Positions 43,960 to 54,251 of a stretch of 64,000 bases of DNA are shown in pieces. This DNA is from Candidatus Thorarchaeota archaeon MP8T_1 (lineage in GTDB: Archaea; Asgardarchaeota; Thorarchaeia; Thorarchaeales; Thorarchaeaceae): the NCBI GenBank assembly GCA_002825465.1, contig PJER01000007.1, forward strand, positions 28,985 through 92,984. The letters run 5' to 3'. Numbering within the stretch: position 1 is the stretch's first letter; every line of letters starts with the position of its first letter. Position numbers and translations under genes: made by a program. The notes beneath the pieces were generated by a model. That model did not search any database. It was not told the DNA's origin and worked only from the letters and a program-made list of their open reading frames with translations.

Positions 43960-44120
43960 GTATACGAAACATGTCCCGGGCCGACTCAATTATTCTACCA
44001 CATCCTGTACTATCCCAATGCGGTAAGCTTGACCCCCGTTTTAGTTCCGCTTCCTGTTTATCGCAAAAATGTCGGCCCGTTGGACACCCTCGCTTGAAAG
44101 GAGGTTCTATTATCAATTGA
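43956..44120 (+). CDS. Small 54-residue protein coupled to giant surface-protein gene
   Basis: ATG 43956 overlaps the preceding stop (ATGA), and its own TGA (44118-44120) overlaps the TTG start of the next gene (TTGA). The AAAGGAGGT that serves that TTG lies within its last codons. The 54 residues have three cysteines (C22, C34, C39) and no hydrophobic segment. Double-coupled overlaps are typical of real genes in this operon, but no homology is recognised. If it is not translated, this stretch would have to be an untranslated spacer. Confidence 0.5.
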   Translation: MSIRNMSRADSIILPHPVLSQCGKLDPRFSSASCLSQKCRPVGHPRLKGGSIIN

Positions 44121-47100
44121 AACGAATTCTTCTTACACTAATACTAGTCTGCTTGATCTTCAGCACTACTCAGTTGTCTACAACTCCCTCATCTTCTCAA
44201 CTCACTGATAAAAGTACCAATGAATTGGAAGGTCAAGAAATTCTTTCAGCTGACACTGGTGTTTCTATATCTCCCACACATTTCATTGTCTTAGAACTGA
44301 TTGGTGGCGATATTCCCAGTCACGGATCTGCATGGATCTCCCTTCTAAATTCGCTAGGAATTGCAAACGAATTACACACCACAGGAGCGATTCTTGGTGA
44401 TCCTTCAATTTTAGATTCTGTGACTGCCATAATTCTTGATGGTAGCTTAGGTTCATCAAGTGGAAGTCAAGTCTCACAGACTGTTGTAGACCTGTTGATT
44501 CAGAAAGACCTTCCAATGATACTTACTGGACGTTCGACCTGGCTCTTTCACCGTCTCTCAGGTCGAGGTCTACCCTCCGTGACTGCTCCCGTTGCGACTA
44601 CTCTTACTGACACGCCAGAGTATGCGGGAGCAGTCTTTCTCACACAACCTAATCCATTGACTCTTAGTGCAATCCTCTCTTCAGAGTCTGGTCTTGCCCT
44701 TCCAATTAGTGAGGTTCAGACTGATATGTCTCGTCTGGTTAACCTTACTGGAAGTAGTTCAAGTACTCTTGCTCCTCTTCGATATGATTCATGGCCTTTG
44801 GATGCCTTTCTCTTTGCGTTCGAAGATCCTGCCCAACTCACATCAAATGGTGAAGGTCTCTTTGAAAATACTCTAGCCTTCTGTAATGCGCTTCGAGAGA
44901 CCTCTACTGCAGAACGATTAGCTGAAACCCAGGTTGATGGAAGCGAGCTTTTAGCAGGTGGGTTCAGTTATCCTCACGCTCCGATTCTGGTATCAACATA
45001 CTACGCTGTCCATTCCGCAAATGATCTCTTAGACGGTATCGATTGGACTAACTGGGTGACAGCAAATACACCTCTTGTCAGGAGTATCCTCAACTCACTC
45101 ATGGTTGACTATGGTGCAGAGACTGGATTCATGACCTCTGCTGCAGATGGAATTGTAGGTCTCCCCAGTACAGCTCAGGGTCTCTGGATCATTAGTACTC
45201 TGGGTCTCTCTGGTGAGTTCCCTGTTAGTGAGATTGTCAACTATCTAAGTTCCAGGCAAGATGTCGAGGGTGGTTTTGATAACTACATCTCAACTACATT
45301 CTATGTTACTGAAGCTCTAGCCACAATAGGTCAGCTAGGGACAATCTCGACCTATGACCTAGAATTATGGTTGAGGTCTCTAGTGATTGATGGATCAAAG
45401 ACTAGTGATCCCGACCTTTGGGGTTCTATTGGGTCCAATCCATCCAGTATATCCCCTTGTACAAACTATGCAGTGGAATATCTTCGATCTCTATCCTATC
45501 TTGGAAAAGCACACCCCGACCCTGGCAAATTAACAAGCTGGATACTGACTAGAACCGCTGTTGGAGATGGTTCATTCAGAAACACCAATAGTCTTGATGA
45601 GGAGGTTGTAACAGGTACTGCTTCTGCATTGGCTGCTATGGATATCCTTGGAACACTGAGTCTTCAAAATAAGACAAGTGGACTTCAGTGGTTTGAAAAT
45701 AATCAACTTCCCTCCGGAGGATTTGGCATGAAGGATGCCATCAATGATCTCGTGGCAAAAGGACGAGAGACCTCCCGAGTGGTTTCCTGTCTTAAAGAGC
45801 TTGGAGAGACCTTGGGAGGTATTGCAACTAGTATCAATGCCTTCATTGATTTCATTACCACTGATATTGGATTTGAGTCCATGGATACTCTACCTTCCTT
45901 GATGTGGTCAATGTGGCTTCTTGAAACAAGTCGACTTAGTCACTCACTATCAGTTGACCATGCGATAGCACAAGACTACCTCAATGCATTCGCTGCAATG
46001 CGTATCTATCCCTATTGGTCAAATCTCACAACAGTGAGCGCATCTGAATATGGTCTAAATCAATATCGACCAAAGAGCGTGTGGACACAATTCTTCGGAG
46101 TTGCATCTTTTGATGCTCTAGGCATCGACTTAGATCCATCATTAATACCTGACATAACTCTGTATATCTCTCAGAGTCAATATATGACCGGTCATTACCG
46201 ACCTACATCGTTCATGGGAACAGCTCATATGCAACACTCAGTCGCTGCTATAGAGACCCTTTATCTCCTTGATGAATTGGATACCATATCATATCGCACA
46301 GCGTTGGAGACCGCGGTTCTCTCAGAATACTCATCTGGAGTTTGGGACTCTACAGGGTGGACACTAGAGCCATTTGCAGGTTTTCAGGAAGCTATTGACT
46401 TCCTCTCCACACGGGCTGCTCTCCGACTTGGTATTCTCTCTTCAACAATGGCTACTGAAATCGCTTCTTCAATTGAATCACGAATTCAATATACAGACCT
46501 CGTTGCACTAAGTATGGATGTGGCAACTCTATCTCTTCTCCACTCAGCTTTCTCCGTCAATCTAGATTCAGTTGATACTTCATCTGTCCTTAGTGCATTG
46601 AGGTCTTCACACTTCACAAATGGCTGGTTCAATAACACTGTGCAATGGCAACCAGTTTTCACTCAGATTGTCTTGAAGATGGTCTCTATACTTGGTCTTC
46701 GCTGCCAGCTATTTGACATTACAGGGACCACACTGAGTGCAAGTTCTGATACGACAGCTCAACTTGGTTCAACCATCTCAATATCAGTCAGTATCTCGTC
46801 TTCCATTTCCACTCATACGCTTATCGTTGATGCATTTGGCGAATCATTCCTCTATGCAAATGTCGCTAATTCTGACAGTCTACTACTGACAATTCCATCA
46901 AGTCTCTCAACGCTTGGTACATTAAACATCTCAATTATGGTTCGAGATTGGGGTCTCTCGCGCGCCTTCGATCACCTCTCAATTCAAGTTGAGGGCAAAT
47001 TGGATGGTTCAATAATTTTGGACACTCCAGTTGTGAAGATGGGTGAAAAAATTAACGGAACTCTTGCTTGGACACTTGCAGGTGGTGGTGATGCTGGTAC

Positions 47101-50100
47101 TGCTCATATCACAATTCGTTTGGGTGATCCGCCAACATATCAGCAGTACAGCTATGATGATGTTTCTCCATATGGGTTCTCAATTCCAAGTATCGATTTT
47201 GATGCAGGAGTCTACAACCTCACCGTAATGATAGAGGTGCCATATTGTGTAGATTTGATTATACAAGATCATGTGACAATTGCAGAACCAGACTTAACAT
47301 ATCTGACCTCAACGTCTGAGACCGATGGTTTGGTGGGAACTGAGGTCTCCATTGATTGGTCATTGCATTATCAGACAAATAGCTCTCTTATTCCCAATCA
47401 AGAGGTCTTCCTCCTGATCACCGATGAATTTGATTCAGTTGTCCACTCTGAGACATTGACATCCAGTTCTACTATTGGCACGTTCTCATGGACTCCCTCT
47501 AACAGAGGAGATTTTACCTATTCTTTGACCTTTGCTGGAAATGGTACTTTAGATGAGAGTCAAGTTACAGGTCTGATTCACGTATATGAGTCTACTGAGG
47601 TTACTCTGGTTGGAATTGGTACACATCCTCAATATTCCACTATTACTTTGACTGTACAACTTACCACCACTGGCGCAGAATTGCTCAACGGTCAAAACCT
47701 ACACATTACTGTTACCTCTCCCTTGATGGTCTCTGTAATCGATACTATTCTGACAACCAACTCGACTGGTTACGTATCCGTTACCTTCACATTATCAGAA
47801 AATGGGAATTATCTAATTCAAGCAGATTTCTCGGGAGTTGGGTTTCTACTAAGTTCATCTGATTCTGATATTCTCACTTCTTGGTCAAGTAGTCAACTAG
47901 AGATTGGTGGTTTAGTAAATGAAGAGACCATAGGTGGATCGCGGATTCTCTGGGCTCAACTGAAAGACTCGCTCTCAAATCCAGTATCTGGCCAGCAGGT
48001 GACATTGCGTGTGGTTCTTCTTCCCTCTACTATCATTAAAGAACAGACATTGACCACAAATGCTAGTGGCCATGTTTCTATGAGCTGGAGTGTCGGTAGT
48101 GCTGGATCATTCAGATTCGAAGCTATCTATGACGGATCTGTGTCACGCAGCTCTGATCTAGAGACCTTCGAGTTTGATGTACTTATTCCAGTGACTCTTG
48201 TTGTAAGTTACAATCCTTCTCCACAGGTAGGAGTTCCTGGTTGGATTCAGGTTGTTGCGACAGACCATCTTTCCAATCCTATTACTGGTCTGACAGTTGC
48301 AATTGCAGTAGAGCGACCAGGTGGTGGATTGGATTATTCAAATATCTCAACAACCTCAGGTGGTGTTGTTCTCTTTCAATGGACTCCTACTAATCGCGGA
48401 CTCAATGATGTCACAGTGACATCAGCTCGTCAATCCTGGTACTTTTCTGGATTTAATAATCTGAACATAGGCGTCTATGAGATTCCAATTATCAACATAG
48501 ATCTTCCATCGAATCTAGTAGCACCCACATCTGATTCGATTCAAATCACGCTTACAGATAATAACGAAAGCCCAATCAGTGGTGCAACACTATCAACGAT
48601 TGTATCGCTCAATGGCACAATCATATACAACGGAGATGATATCACCTCAGCTACCGGTATCGTGACTCTTAATCTTGATTTTGATGCGCCTGGTAACTTA
48701 GTAGTACAAGTGCAATTATTCGCTCAAGGCTGGCTCTTAGAGACCTCTGAAGGTGGAAGTAATTCTGTGACCTCTAGCACAAGTTTGACAATTACTATTC
48801 CTGGCCAACCTGTTGAGCAGGGTTCCATTGTTGGTGTCCTCATCACATTGTTAGATTTCACTGGTTCTCCGTTAACCAGTTCTATTATACACATCTCAGT
48901 AACTTGGACCAATGGTACTGTGCTGAACTCCTTTAACCGTTTGACGGATGCTACTGGTCACTTTACAATTGCACAACCTTTCAACTCAGTTGGTGACTTT
49001 ATCATTAGTGCAACCTATGATGGGTACGGCTATAATTCATCTGCAAACGATTCTGTTCCTCAACGTGTATTTACAACTCCTGATATCGAGCTGTTACACG
49101 ACCCAAGTTGTATCGTGGGAGAATCTATCGAGTTTCATGTGGCTCTTATTGATTCACTTGGCAACTTCATCATTGGAAGGACAATATACCTAACGATAAC
49201 CCAAAATGGAGGACAGGTATTTGAAACGCAGGTCCTATCAATCGACGGTCTAGTAACAATAACATGGTTTCCTTCACAGGGTGGACTTGCATCCATTACA
49301 GTTCTTCATACTGGGAATGTTCTGTTCCTTACCAACTCAACTACCTCAACCTGCTCCGTTCTGGAGTTGGTAGATGGTACTCTGTGGATTTCTCCTGTAA
49401 AGATTGATCTGTTTGGGTCTACGATTCTGACATACAATCTTACGACTGCAGTTCCACAAATAGGTGTAATGATCCATTTTGAAGTTCTAGGAATGGATCT
49501 TGTACCAGTATGGAGTGCAAATGTCCCGACAAACTCCTCTGGGATGGCTAGTGTTATCTATCTTGCAGATGATACGCATGGGGTGCTTATTGTAACAGCC
49601 GCTCCTGTGGTTGATGAATTCTTGCTAGGCGGAGATGTACAAGGTCAGCTCATAGTAATGACATATAGTTCTGTATCTGTAGCAATGGTACCGTTTCCTC
49701 CTGTCGTCAACTCATCTGTTGATATTACTTTCACTGTCACAGATGATCTAGATGGTAATGTTAGCGGAATCTCGATGACGGTTTCAGTTTATGATCCCTA
49801 TGGTCAACAGGTACAACTAGGACAATGGACCTCTTCAATTACTGTTCAGGTAGTTGATGGAGTAGCACATGTAGTCTTCACTCCACGGATGGTCGGTCTC
49901 TATACAGTGAGCTTTGTTTCGAGTGGGTCAGTGTCGGTGCATGGTTTCTCAGGTTCAACCATTCACACCATTTATTCTCAGACTAGTTTGGTATTGATTC
50001 CTTCAACAATCAATCTTCAAGTTGGAGACACTTTGGATGTAATTGCAAGACTGGTAGATCAAAGAAGTATTCCAATGGTTGGTCGGACCGTAACTCTGTT

Positions 50101-51925
50101 CTTAGATGGTCCTAGCACAAGCTCATTGGGACCTGTTAATCTAATAACTAATGCAACAGGATATGTAAAGTGGAGTGTCATCATTGGAGTCGAAGGAGTC
50201 TGGATCCTAGAAGCGTCTTTTGATGGTGTGGGAGTCTATTTGCCATCTGAAGCTTCGCAAGTCATCAACGTAAAATACGGTACCGTTGTCCAACTAGAAT
50301 TACTGAACTCAAATGATATCGTAGCTGGCATATCTGATGCTTCATTTTCAATTCTCTTAGAGGATACGGGAGGTACTCCTCTAGAAGGATTTACTATTAT
50401 CTACGAGGCGCATCTTGAGAACTACGGACTGATTGCCTCTGGAAGTATGATTCAATCTGGATCTGATCCCATCATTCTGAACTTGCCCATGGATTTCATG
50501 GGAACTGTCACCTTCGTGGCTTCCTTTGCTGGTACAAGTCATTATCATGCTTCCAATGCAGCAGTTGAGTTTTTGGTCAAAGGGACATCAACAGTAGTCT
50601 CAGGAATTCCGAGTGAGTCTGATAGGTCTTCCACGGTTGGGTATGTGATTACTATTGAAGATGAACTCTCGTTACCTCTTCCGCTTGATGAACTTACTTT
50701 AGTTCTCAATTTGATTGGACCTGATGGTCAAGTTGATCTTGCTGGACGTTTGGATTGGTTTGATGCATCACTTAGACTATTCATAACATCCCTTCCTGTT
50801 GGACATTATACACTATCTATCGCTGTACAACCAACTGCACAGCGTCTAGGATGCAGCGTAGACCTCGTTTTCAGTGTTACAAGTACAACAACCATTATAG
50901 CTGATGAGGTAGGTCTCTCTGGTTACATTTCAGAATCTCATACACTAGTCTTCTTTCTCAATGATTCCATTTCAGAATGCATTGTTGGTGCTGATGTTTG
51001 GGTCAGTGTCTACGACCCCCATAATCGTGAAATCTACGGTCATCCTTTGAGTACAAGGACTCTCCTCAGCTCCGCTGCTCTAGGTACAGAAGTGACATGG
51101 ATTCCAACTCTAACGGGTGAGTATCGAATCATTATTGTCTTCGAAGGAGATGAGTTCTATAACCAATCGATGATTGAGGTGAAAGTACTGGTTCGCAATC
51201 CAAGCTCTTTAGCTCTCGAAGCTACTCAGCAAACAGAGTTTGGAGAGATCATCCCTCTTACAATTACTCTGTCTGGCGCTATCGGAGGACTTAGCGGTCA
51301 AACTGTTATCCTCTCAGTATACTCCGATGGATTGCTTCAGATGGAAGAGACCCTCACTACTGGAGGGCGAGGAGTATTGACCCACAATATCATTGGACTT
51401 CTTGCTGGAACTCATATAGTCAAAGTCGTATTCAATGGCTCTAGCACGCAAGCTCCCTGTATTGGTGAGATAGAAGTTGAGGTTACCCCTGTCGTCGTTG
51501 TAACTATCAATAATGATGAGAGTCTATTTGTTGGTTATGAGAACACACTAAGCATTTCGGTGAGTATTCTCGGAACTCGGAGTGATTGGATTGGGTCTCT
51601 TTTCATTTGCTTAATCAGTCCATCTGGTGAAGAGAATAAATCTTGGAACTTCGAGATTGACTCTTACTCTGTATTGGATATCGATTTCACTCCAATAATC
51701 GAGGGTGAATATTCATTGAATGTAACTGTTGCAGGTTTACCGATTTCTATAGAGCGTACGTATCCTCTATCCATCGCAGTAGTTCGAGAGTCGCTGCACA
51801 TTGAACTGGATGCTGGGAATACATCTCTATTGGGAGGATTCAGCATCATTGCTGTAGTCGGTGTCATCATGCGGAAGAAGATGAAGGGTATTATTGGTTC
51901 GATGGCTGAAGAGTGGACTGGATAA
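44117..51925 (+). CDS. Giant cell-surface protein: toroid domain plus about fifteen Ig-like repeats
   Basis: TTG 44117 lies 11 nt after AAAGGAGGT and gives a signal peptide (KRILLTLILVCLIFSTT); the frame opening at 44069 would add 16 odd residues. The 2602-residue product has a GATase-like alpha-beta domain (~40-230), a helical alpha/alpha-toroid-like domain with Gly-rich GGFxxx turns (~270-880) as in terpenoid cyclase or complement TED folds, then about fifteen ~100-residue beta-sandwich repeats. Each repeat has a TTNxxGxVxxxW-type strand followed by GxYxxxAxFxG. A C-terminal helix GGFSIIAVVGVIM with KKMK is a membrane anchor. It resembles surface adhesins or alpha-2-macroglobulin-like architecture. 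It would reach far from the cell. Confidence 0.82.
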   Translation: MKRILLTLILVCLIFSTTQLSTTPSSSQLTDKSTNELEGQEILSADTGVSISPTHFIVLELIGGDIPSHGSAWISLLNSLGIANELHTTGAILGDPSILDSVTAIILDGSLGSSSGSQVSQTVVDLLIQKDLPMILTGRSTWLFHRLSGRGLPSVTAPVATTLTDTPEYAGAVFLTQPNPLTLSAILSSESGLALPISEVQTDMSRLVNLTGSSSSTLAPLRYDSWPLDAFLFAFEDPAQLTSNGEGLFENTLAFCNALRETSTAERLAETQVDGSELLAGGFSYPHAPILVSTYYAVHSANDLLDGIDWTNWVTANTPLVRSILNSLMVDYGAETGFMTSAADGIVGLPSTAQGLWIISTLGLSGEFPVSEIVNYLSSRQDVEGGFDNYISTTFYVTEALATIGQLGTISTYDLELWLRSLVIDGSKTSDPDLWGSIGSNPSSISPCTNYAVEYLRSLSYLGKAHPDPGKLTSWILTRTAVGDGSFRNTNSLDEEVVTGTASALAAMDILGTLSLQNKTSGLQWFENNQLPSGGFGMKDAINDLVAKGRETSRVVSCLKELGETLGGIATSINAFIDFITTDIGFESMDTLPSLMWSMWLLETSRLSHSLSVDHAIAQDYLNAFAAMRIYPYWSNLTTVSASEYGLNQYRPKSVWTQFFGVASFDALGIDLDPSLIPDITLYISQSQYMTGHYRPTSFMGTAHMQHSVAAIETLYLLDELDTISYRTALETAVLSEYSSGVWDSTGWTLEPFAGFQEAIDFLSTRAALRLGILSSTMATEIASSIESRIQYTDLVALSMDVATLSLLHSAFSVNLDSVDTSSVLSALRSSHFTNGWFNNTVQWQPVFTQIVLKMVSILGLRCQLFDITGTTLSASSDTTAQLGSTISISVSISSSISTHTLIVDAFGESFLYANVANSDSLLLTIPSSLSTLGTLNISIMVRDWGLSRAFDHLSIQVEGKLDGSIILDTPVVKMGEKINGTLAWTLAGGGDAGTAHITIRLGDPPTYQQYSYDDVSPYGFSIPSIDFDAGVYNLTVMIEVPYCVDLIIQDHVTIAEPDLTYLTSTSETDGLVGTEVSIDWSLHYQTNSSLIPNQEVFLLITDEFDSVVHSETLTSSSTIGTFSWTPSNRGDFTYSLTFAGNGTLDESQVTGLIHVYESTEVTLVGIGTHPQYSTITLTVQLTTTGAELLNGQNLHITVTSPLMVSVIDTILTTNSTGYVSVTFTLSENGNYLIQADFSGVGFLLSSSDSDILTSWSSSQLEIGGLVNEETIGGSRILWAQLKDSLSNPVSGQQVTLRVVLLPSTIIKEQTLTTNASGHVSMSWSVGSAGSFRFEAIYDGSVSRSSDLETFEFDVLIPVTLVVSYNPSPQVGVPGWIQVVATDHLSNPITGLTVAIAVERPGGGLDYSNISTTSGGVVLFQWTPTNRGLNDVTVTSARQSWYFSGFNNLNIGVYEIPIINIDLPSNLVAPTSDSIQITLTDNNESPISGATLSTIVSLNGTIIYNGDDITSATGIVTLNLDFDAPGNLVVQVQLFAQGWLLETSEGGSNSVTSSTSLTITIPGQPVEQGSIVGVLITLLDFTGSPLTSSIIHISVTWTNGTVLNSFNRLTDATGHFTIAQPFNSVGDFIISATYDGYGYNSSANDSVPQRVFTTPDIELLHDPSCIVGESIEFHVALIDSLGNFIIGRTIYLTITQNGGQVFETQVLSIDGLVTITWFPSQGGLASITVLHTGNVLFLTNSTTSTCSVLELVDGTLWISPVKIDLFGSTILTYNLTTAVPQIGVMIHFEVLGMDLVPVWSANVPTNSSGMASVIYLADDTHGVLIVTAAPVVDEFLLGGDVQGQLIVMTYSSVSVAMVPFPPVVNSSVDITFTVTDDLDGNVSGISMTVSVYDPYGQQVQLGQWTSSITVQVVDGVAHVVFTPRMVGLYTVSFVSSGSVSVHGFSGSTIHTIYSQTSLVLIPSTINLQVGDTLDVIARLVDQRSIPMVGRTVTLFLDGPSTSSLGPVNLITNATGYVKWSVIIGVEGVWILEASFDGVGVYLPSEASQVINVKYGTVVQLELLNSNDIVAGISDASFSILLEDTGGTPLEGFTIIYEAHLENYGLIASGSMIQSGSDPIILNLPMDFMGTVTFVASFAGTSHYHASNAAVEFLVKGTSTVVSGIPSESDRSSTVGYVITIEDELSLPLPLDELTLVLNLIGPDGQVDLAGRLDWFDASLRLFITSLPVGHYTLSIAVQPTAQRLGCSVDLVFSVTSTTTIIADEVGLSGYISESHTLVFFLNDSISECIVGADVWVSVYDPHNREIYGHPLSTRTLLSSAALGTEVTWIPTLTGEYRIIIVFEGDEFYNQSMIEVKVLVRNPSSLALEATQQTEFGEIIPLTITLSGAIGGLSGQTVILSVYSDGLLQMEETLTTGGRGVLTHNIIGLLAGTHIVKVVFNGSSTQAPCIGEIEVEVTPVVVVTINNDESLFVGYENTLSISVSILGTRSDWIGSLFICLISPSGEENKSWNFEIDSYSVLDIDFTPIIEGEYSLNVTVAGLPISIERTYPLSIAVVRESLHIELDAGNTSLLGGFSIIAVVGVIMRKKMKGIIGSMAEEWTG

Positions 51926-51928
51926 GAT

Positions 51929-53908
51929 TTAGAATCTACTTTGACTACTTTGGTTAAGTAGTCCTGAAATATCATCATCCCATGTGCCATCAGATTTTAA
52001 CAAACGTGAGTATAAATTATGTTGATAGCCAACGTAGGCATCTATTCTGTAACTTCTAATATCAATTCCATTTTTAGCAGCCTCATTTGGTAGGTTAACT
52101 AAGATTTCATAGACTTCATCCTCTGGTACCCTTGATATTATGTATGCTTTCTTGGATCCATTCTCTATCATTGCAGTCGTACTTGGTTGGTGCTTTAGGA
52201 ATGCACGAACAAGCGCCAGTATCTTATTTGGTTCTCCTTCGATAATTTGACATGTTGCAACTAATCCTGGAATTCTAAGTAGATATTGAATCTTCAGTAT
52301 CCCTTTTTCTTTAAGATCTGATAATATTCTGTAAAGCTCGAGATTGTTAATGCCCAAGTGTGATTCATAAACCCCTTTCTCAAGTGAACTAAGATACATT
52401 TGCCATGAAGCATAATCCAAGACTCTAGATTCAATTTCTGATGGCATTAGAATAGATCCTTTGGATGAAGGTGGAAACTCCTTCTCCAGTTGTTTCAGGG
52501 TCCTTTTTCCACCAAGAGAATTAGTTATTCTAGCAATTGTAGATTTCCACTTTTGCTTACTACTATCAAAAAGACTTAGATTAAAACAACTTGTAGACCA
52601 AGCAATTTTCGAGAGATTAGGAAGTGATCTATTAGCTTGCTCTGATGAATTCTTAGGCATCACCATAACTTGAATAAAAGGTGGTTTTTCTGTTGGATTT
52701 CCAAGACGGGCAGTCCATGCGAGATGGTTATGCGGCCATTTGTGAGCTCCACCTACATAGACAACCGTGTCCAGTCCAATTCTCTGAGTCTGAATATATC
52801 CCCGCATATGAAGTGTGTAGTTAATTAACGCGAATCTTTCGATCCATGCTCCTTTGGATGCTTTTGCCATCTCTCGAGTTACAGGAAGATCTGTCAATAT
52901 TGTTTGGTCTTTATTCAATTGGTCTGCAATTTCAATTACTCTCTTTCTGCGATTTGGCAATAGTTCGATTATCTTGTACCAAGCCAATTCCCAACTATTC
53001 TGTTCAATAGTTTCTTCAGTAGGTAACATCGGGAGGTCAAGTAATCCTCTTTCAGCCATTGTCATAATTCGAACATATTGTGGAGGTGTTTTATTTTCCA
53101 ATAAACATTGGATGTGCCCAAAAGCAAGACTTGAGAAGACAGGTGCATTAGCCGTTTTAGAACTGAAATCCAAAGGATCCTCTTCTGGAATTTTCTCCTC
53201 TTGAATCCATGAAAGAAACGCCTTTAGCTCTCTTCTTGTTGCTTCTGGGAATGATGCCGGTACAAATTGATCCATTGTTTTCTCCATTGACTCGAATAGT
53301 TCTAATTTCGGAATAGATATGCCATCAAGGATTATAGCAAGTTTCTTCCATGTAGGCGGCGGACTATCAAGTAGTTTTGATATGAAAGACTCGTCTATTC
53401 CTCTATTACGGATAGAATTATAGACATTCCAATCTGTCATCATAAATAGTATTTCTGTCTCATATTGATTTACTAACTGACTCCTAACTATATCTTCTTC
53501 ATAGAAATCAAATATGGTTAGTAGCTTCTTCGAGTTTGATATAATATCTTGTACGAAGAAGATGGCTGATTTTCCAGTATCTGAAAGTAGGCTGACCCAT
53601 TTGCTCGAACTTGGTGGATAGAGGTCATATTGCCCTTCTGAAGAAAGGTTGATGGTCCTTGAAGTAATCTTAGACTGCAAAGTGATTTGGTCTTCAGTGG
53701 TAAGACCTGAAAAGAAACGGAGATCTTCCTTTCTTCGTATTGAATAAGTGATTCCTTGATTATTTGATTGAATGTATGTTCTATTATTTATTACAACGAT
53801 AGGGCCATCCTTCTGGAATGATAGCATTCCTAGCTCAATATCTCCAGATGGAAGAAACACCTTTACAGGAATCTCCATTGATTCATCATCCACATATCCA
53901 ATACTCAC
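51929..53908 (-). CDS. Large winged-helix protein, member 2 of a paralogous pair
   Basis: The 659 residues have a beta-rich N-terminus (~1-110), a long helical middle and a C-terminal winged-helix segment (MPSEIESRVLDYASW, then NLELYRILSDLKEKGILKI). After it comes an alpha-beta domain and a SRLLKSDGTWDD end like that of the protein at 40502. GTG start at 53908; a TTATATTAC box lies ~45 nt upstream. It converges on the giant surface-protein gene, 3 bp from its stop, just as its paralogue converges on the DNA-processing operon. I infer a regulator of the neighbouring operon, but its function is unknown. Confidence 0.65.
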   Translation of the reverse strand: MSIGYVDDESMEIPVKVFLPSGDIELGMLSFQKDGPIVVINNRTYIQSNNQGITYSIRRKEDLRFFSGLTTEDQITLQSKITSRTINLSSEGQYDLYPPSSSKWVSLLSDTGKSAIFFVQDIISNSKKLLTIFDFYEEDIVRSQLVNQYETEILFMMTDWNVYNSIRNRGIDESFISKLLDSPPPTWKKLAIILDGISIPKLELFESMEKTMDQFVPASFPEATRRELKAFLSWIQEEKIPEEDPLDFSSKTANAPVFSSLAFGHIQCLLENKTPPQYVRIMTMAERGLLDLPMLPTEETIEQNSWELAWYKIIELLPNRRKRVIEIADQLNKDQTILTDLPVTREMAKASKGAWIERFALINYTLHMRGYIQTQRIGLDTVVYVGGAHKWPHNHLAWTARLGNPTEKPPFIQVMVMPKNSSEQANRSLPNLSKIAWSTSCFNLSLFDSSKQKWKSTIARITNSLGGKRTLKQLEKEFPPSSKGSILMPSEIESRVLDYASWQMYLSSLEKGVYESHLGINNLELYRILSDLKEKGILKIQYLLRIPGLVATCQIIEGEPNKILALVRAFLKHQPSTTAMIENGSKKAYIISRVPEDEVYEILVNLPNEAAKNGIDIRSYRIDAYVGYQHNLYSRLLKSDGTWDDDISGLLNQSSQSRF

Positions 53909-53957
53909 AACGAGTAAGAGCGGACATGTATTTGTATTGTATGTTTTATGTTAGTAA

Positions 53958-54009
53958 TATAAAAAAGAAGAAGAGGACTGGAGATATGAAATTAATTCAT
54001 TCTCCAGTC
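53958..54009 (-). terminator. Terminator of the small proline-rich peptide gene
   Basis: GACTGGAGA (53976-53984) pairs with TCTCCAGTC (54001-54009), with an inner ATGAA/TTCAT helix after one bulged base. On the minus strand the stem is followed by CTCTTCTTCTTTTTTATAT. It separates the 41-residue peptide gene from the gene at 53908. Confidence 0.75.
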
Positions 54010-54021
54010 AAAATACCATGT

Positions 54022-54147
54022 TCACCAAGGAGCCACGAATTGTGAATCCGCGTTTAGCTTAACCAGCCAGGGTTCTGTTGGTGGCTGTTTGGGATCAGTT
54101 CGTAGGTTCCATGGTTCGGTTGGAGGTTGTTTTGGATCTGTGTTCAT
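54022..54147 (-). CDS. Small proline-rich peptide with tandem DPKQPPTEPW repeat
   Basis: From ATG 54147 the frame encodes 41 residues: a short MNT, then two copies of TDPKQPPTEPW separated by NLR, then a tail LVKLNADSQFVAPW. A TATA-like GCTATAGAAA box near 54186-54195 would start transcription at ~54163, after the upstream in-frame ATG at 54207. A strong terminator follows the stop by 12 bp, so this is its own transcription unit. I know no family; PxxPW repeats suggest an exposed or binding peptide. Confidence 0.45.
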   Translation of the reverse strand: MNTDPKQPPTEPWNLRTDPKQPPTEPWLVKLNADSQFVAPW

Positions 54148-54251
54148 TGTTATTACCGATACATAGTGCAAACAATGGTCGAAATTTCTATAGCAGAAAA
54201 TTGACACAAAATTTCACATAACGAACCAAAAAACGAGCAATTTCTGTCAGT

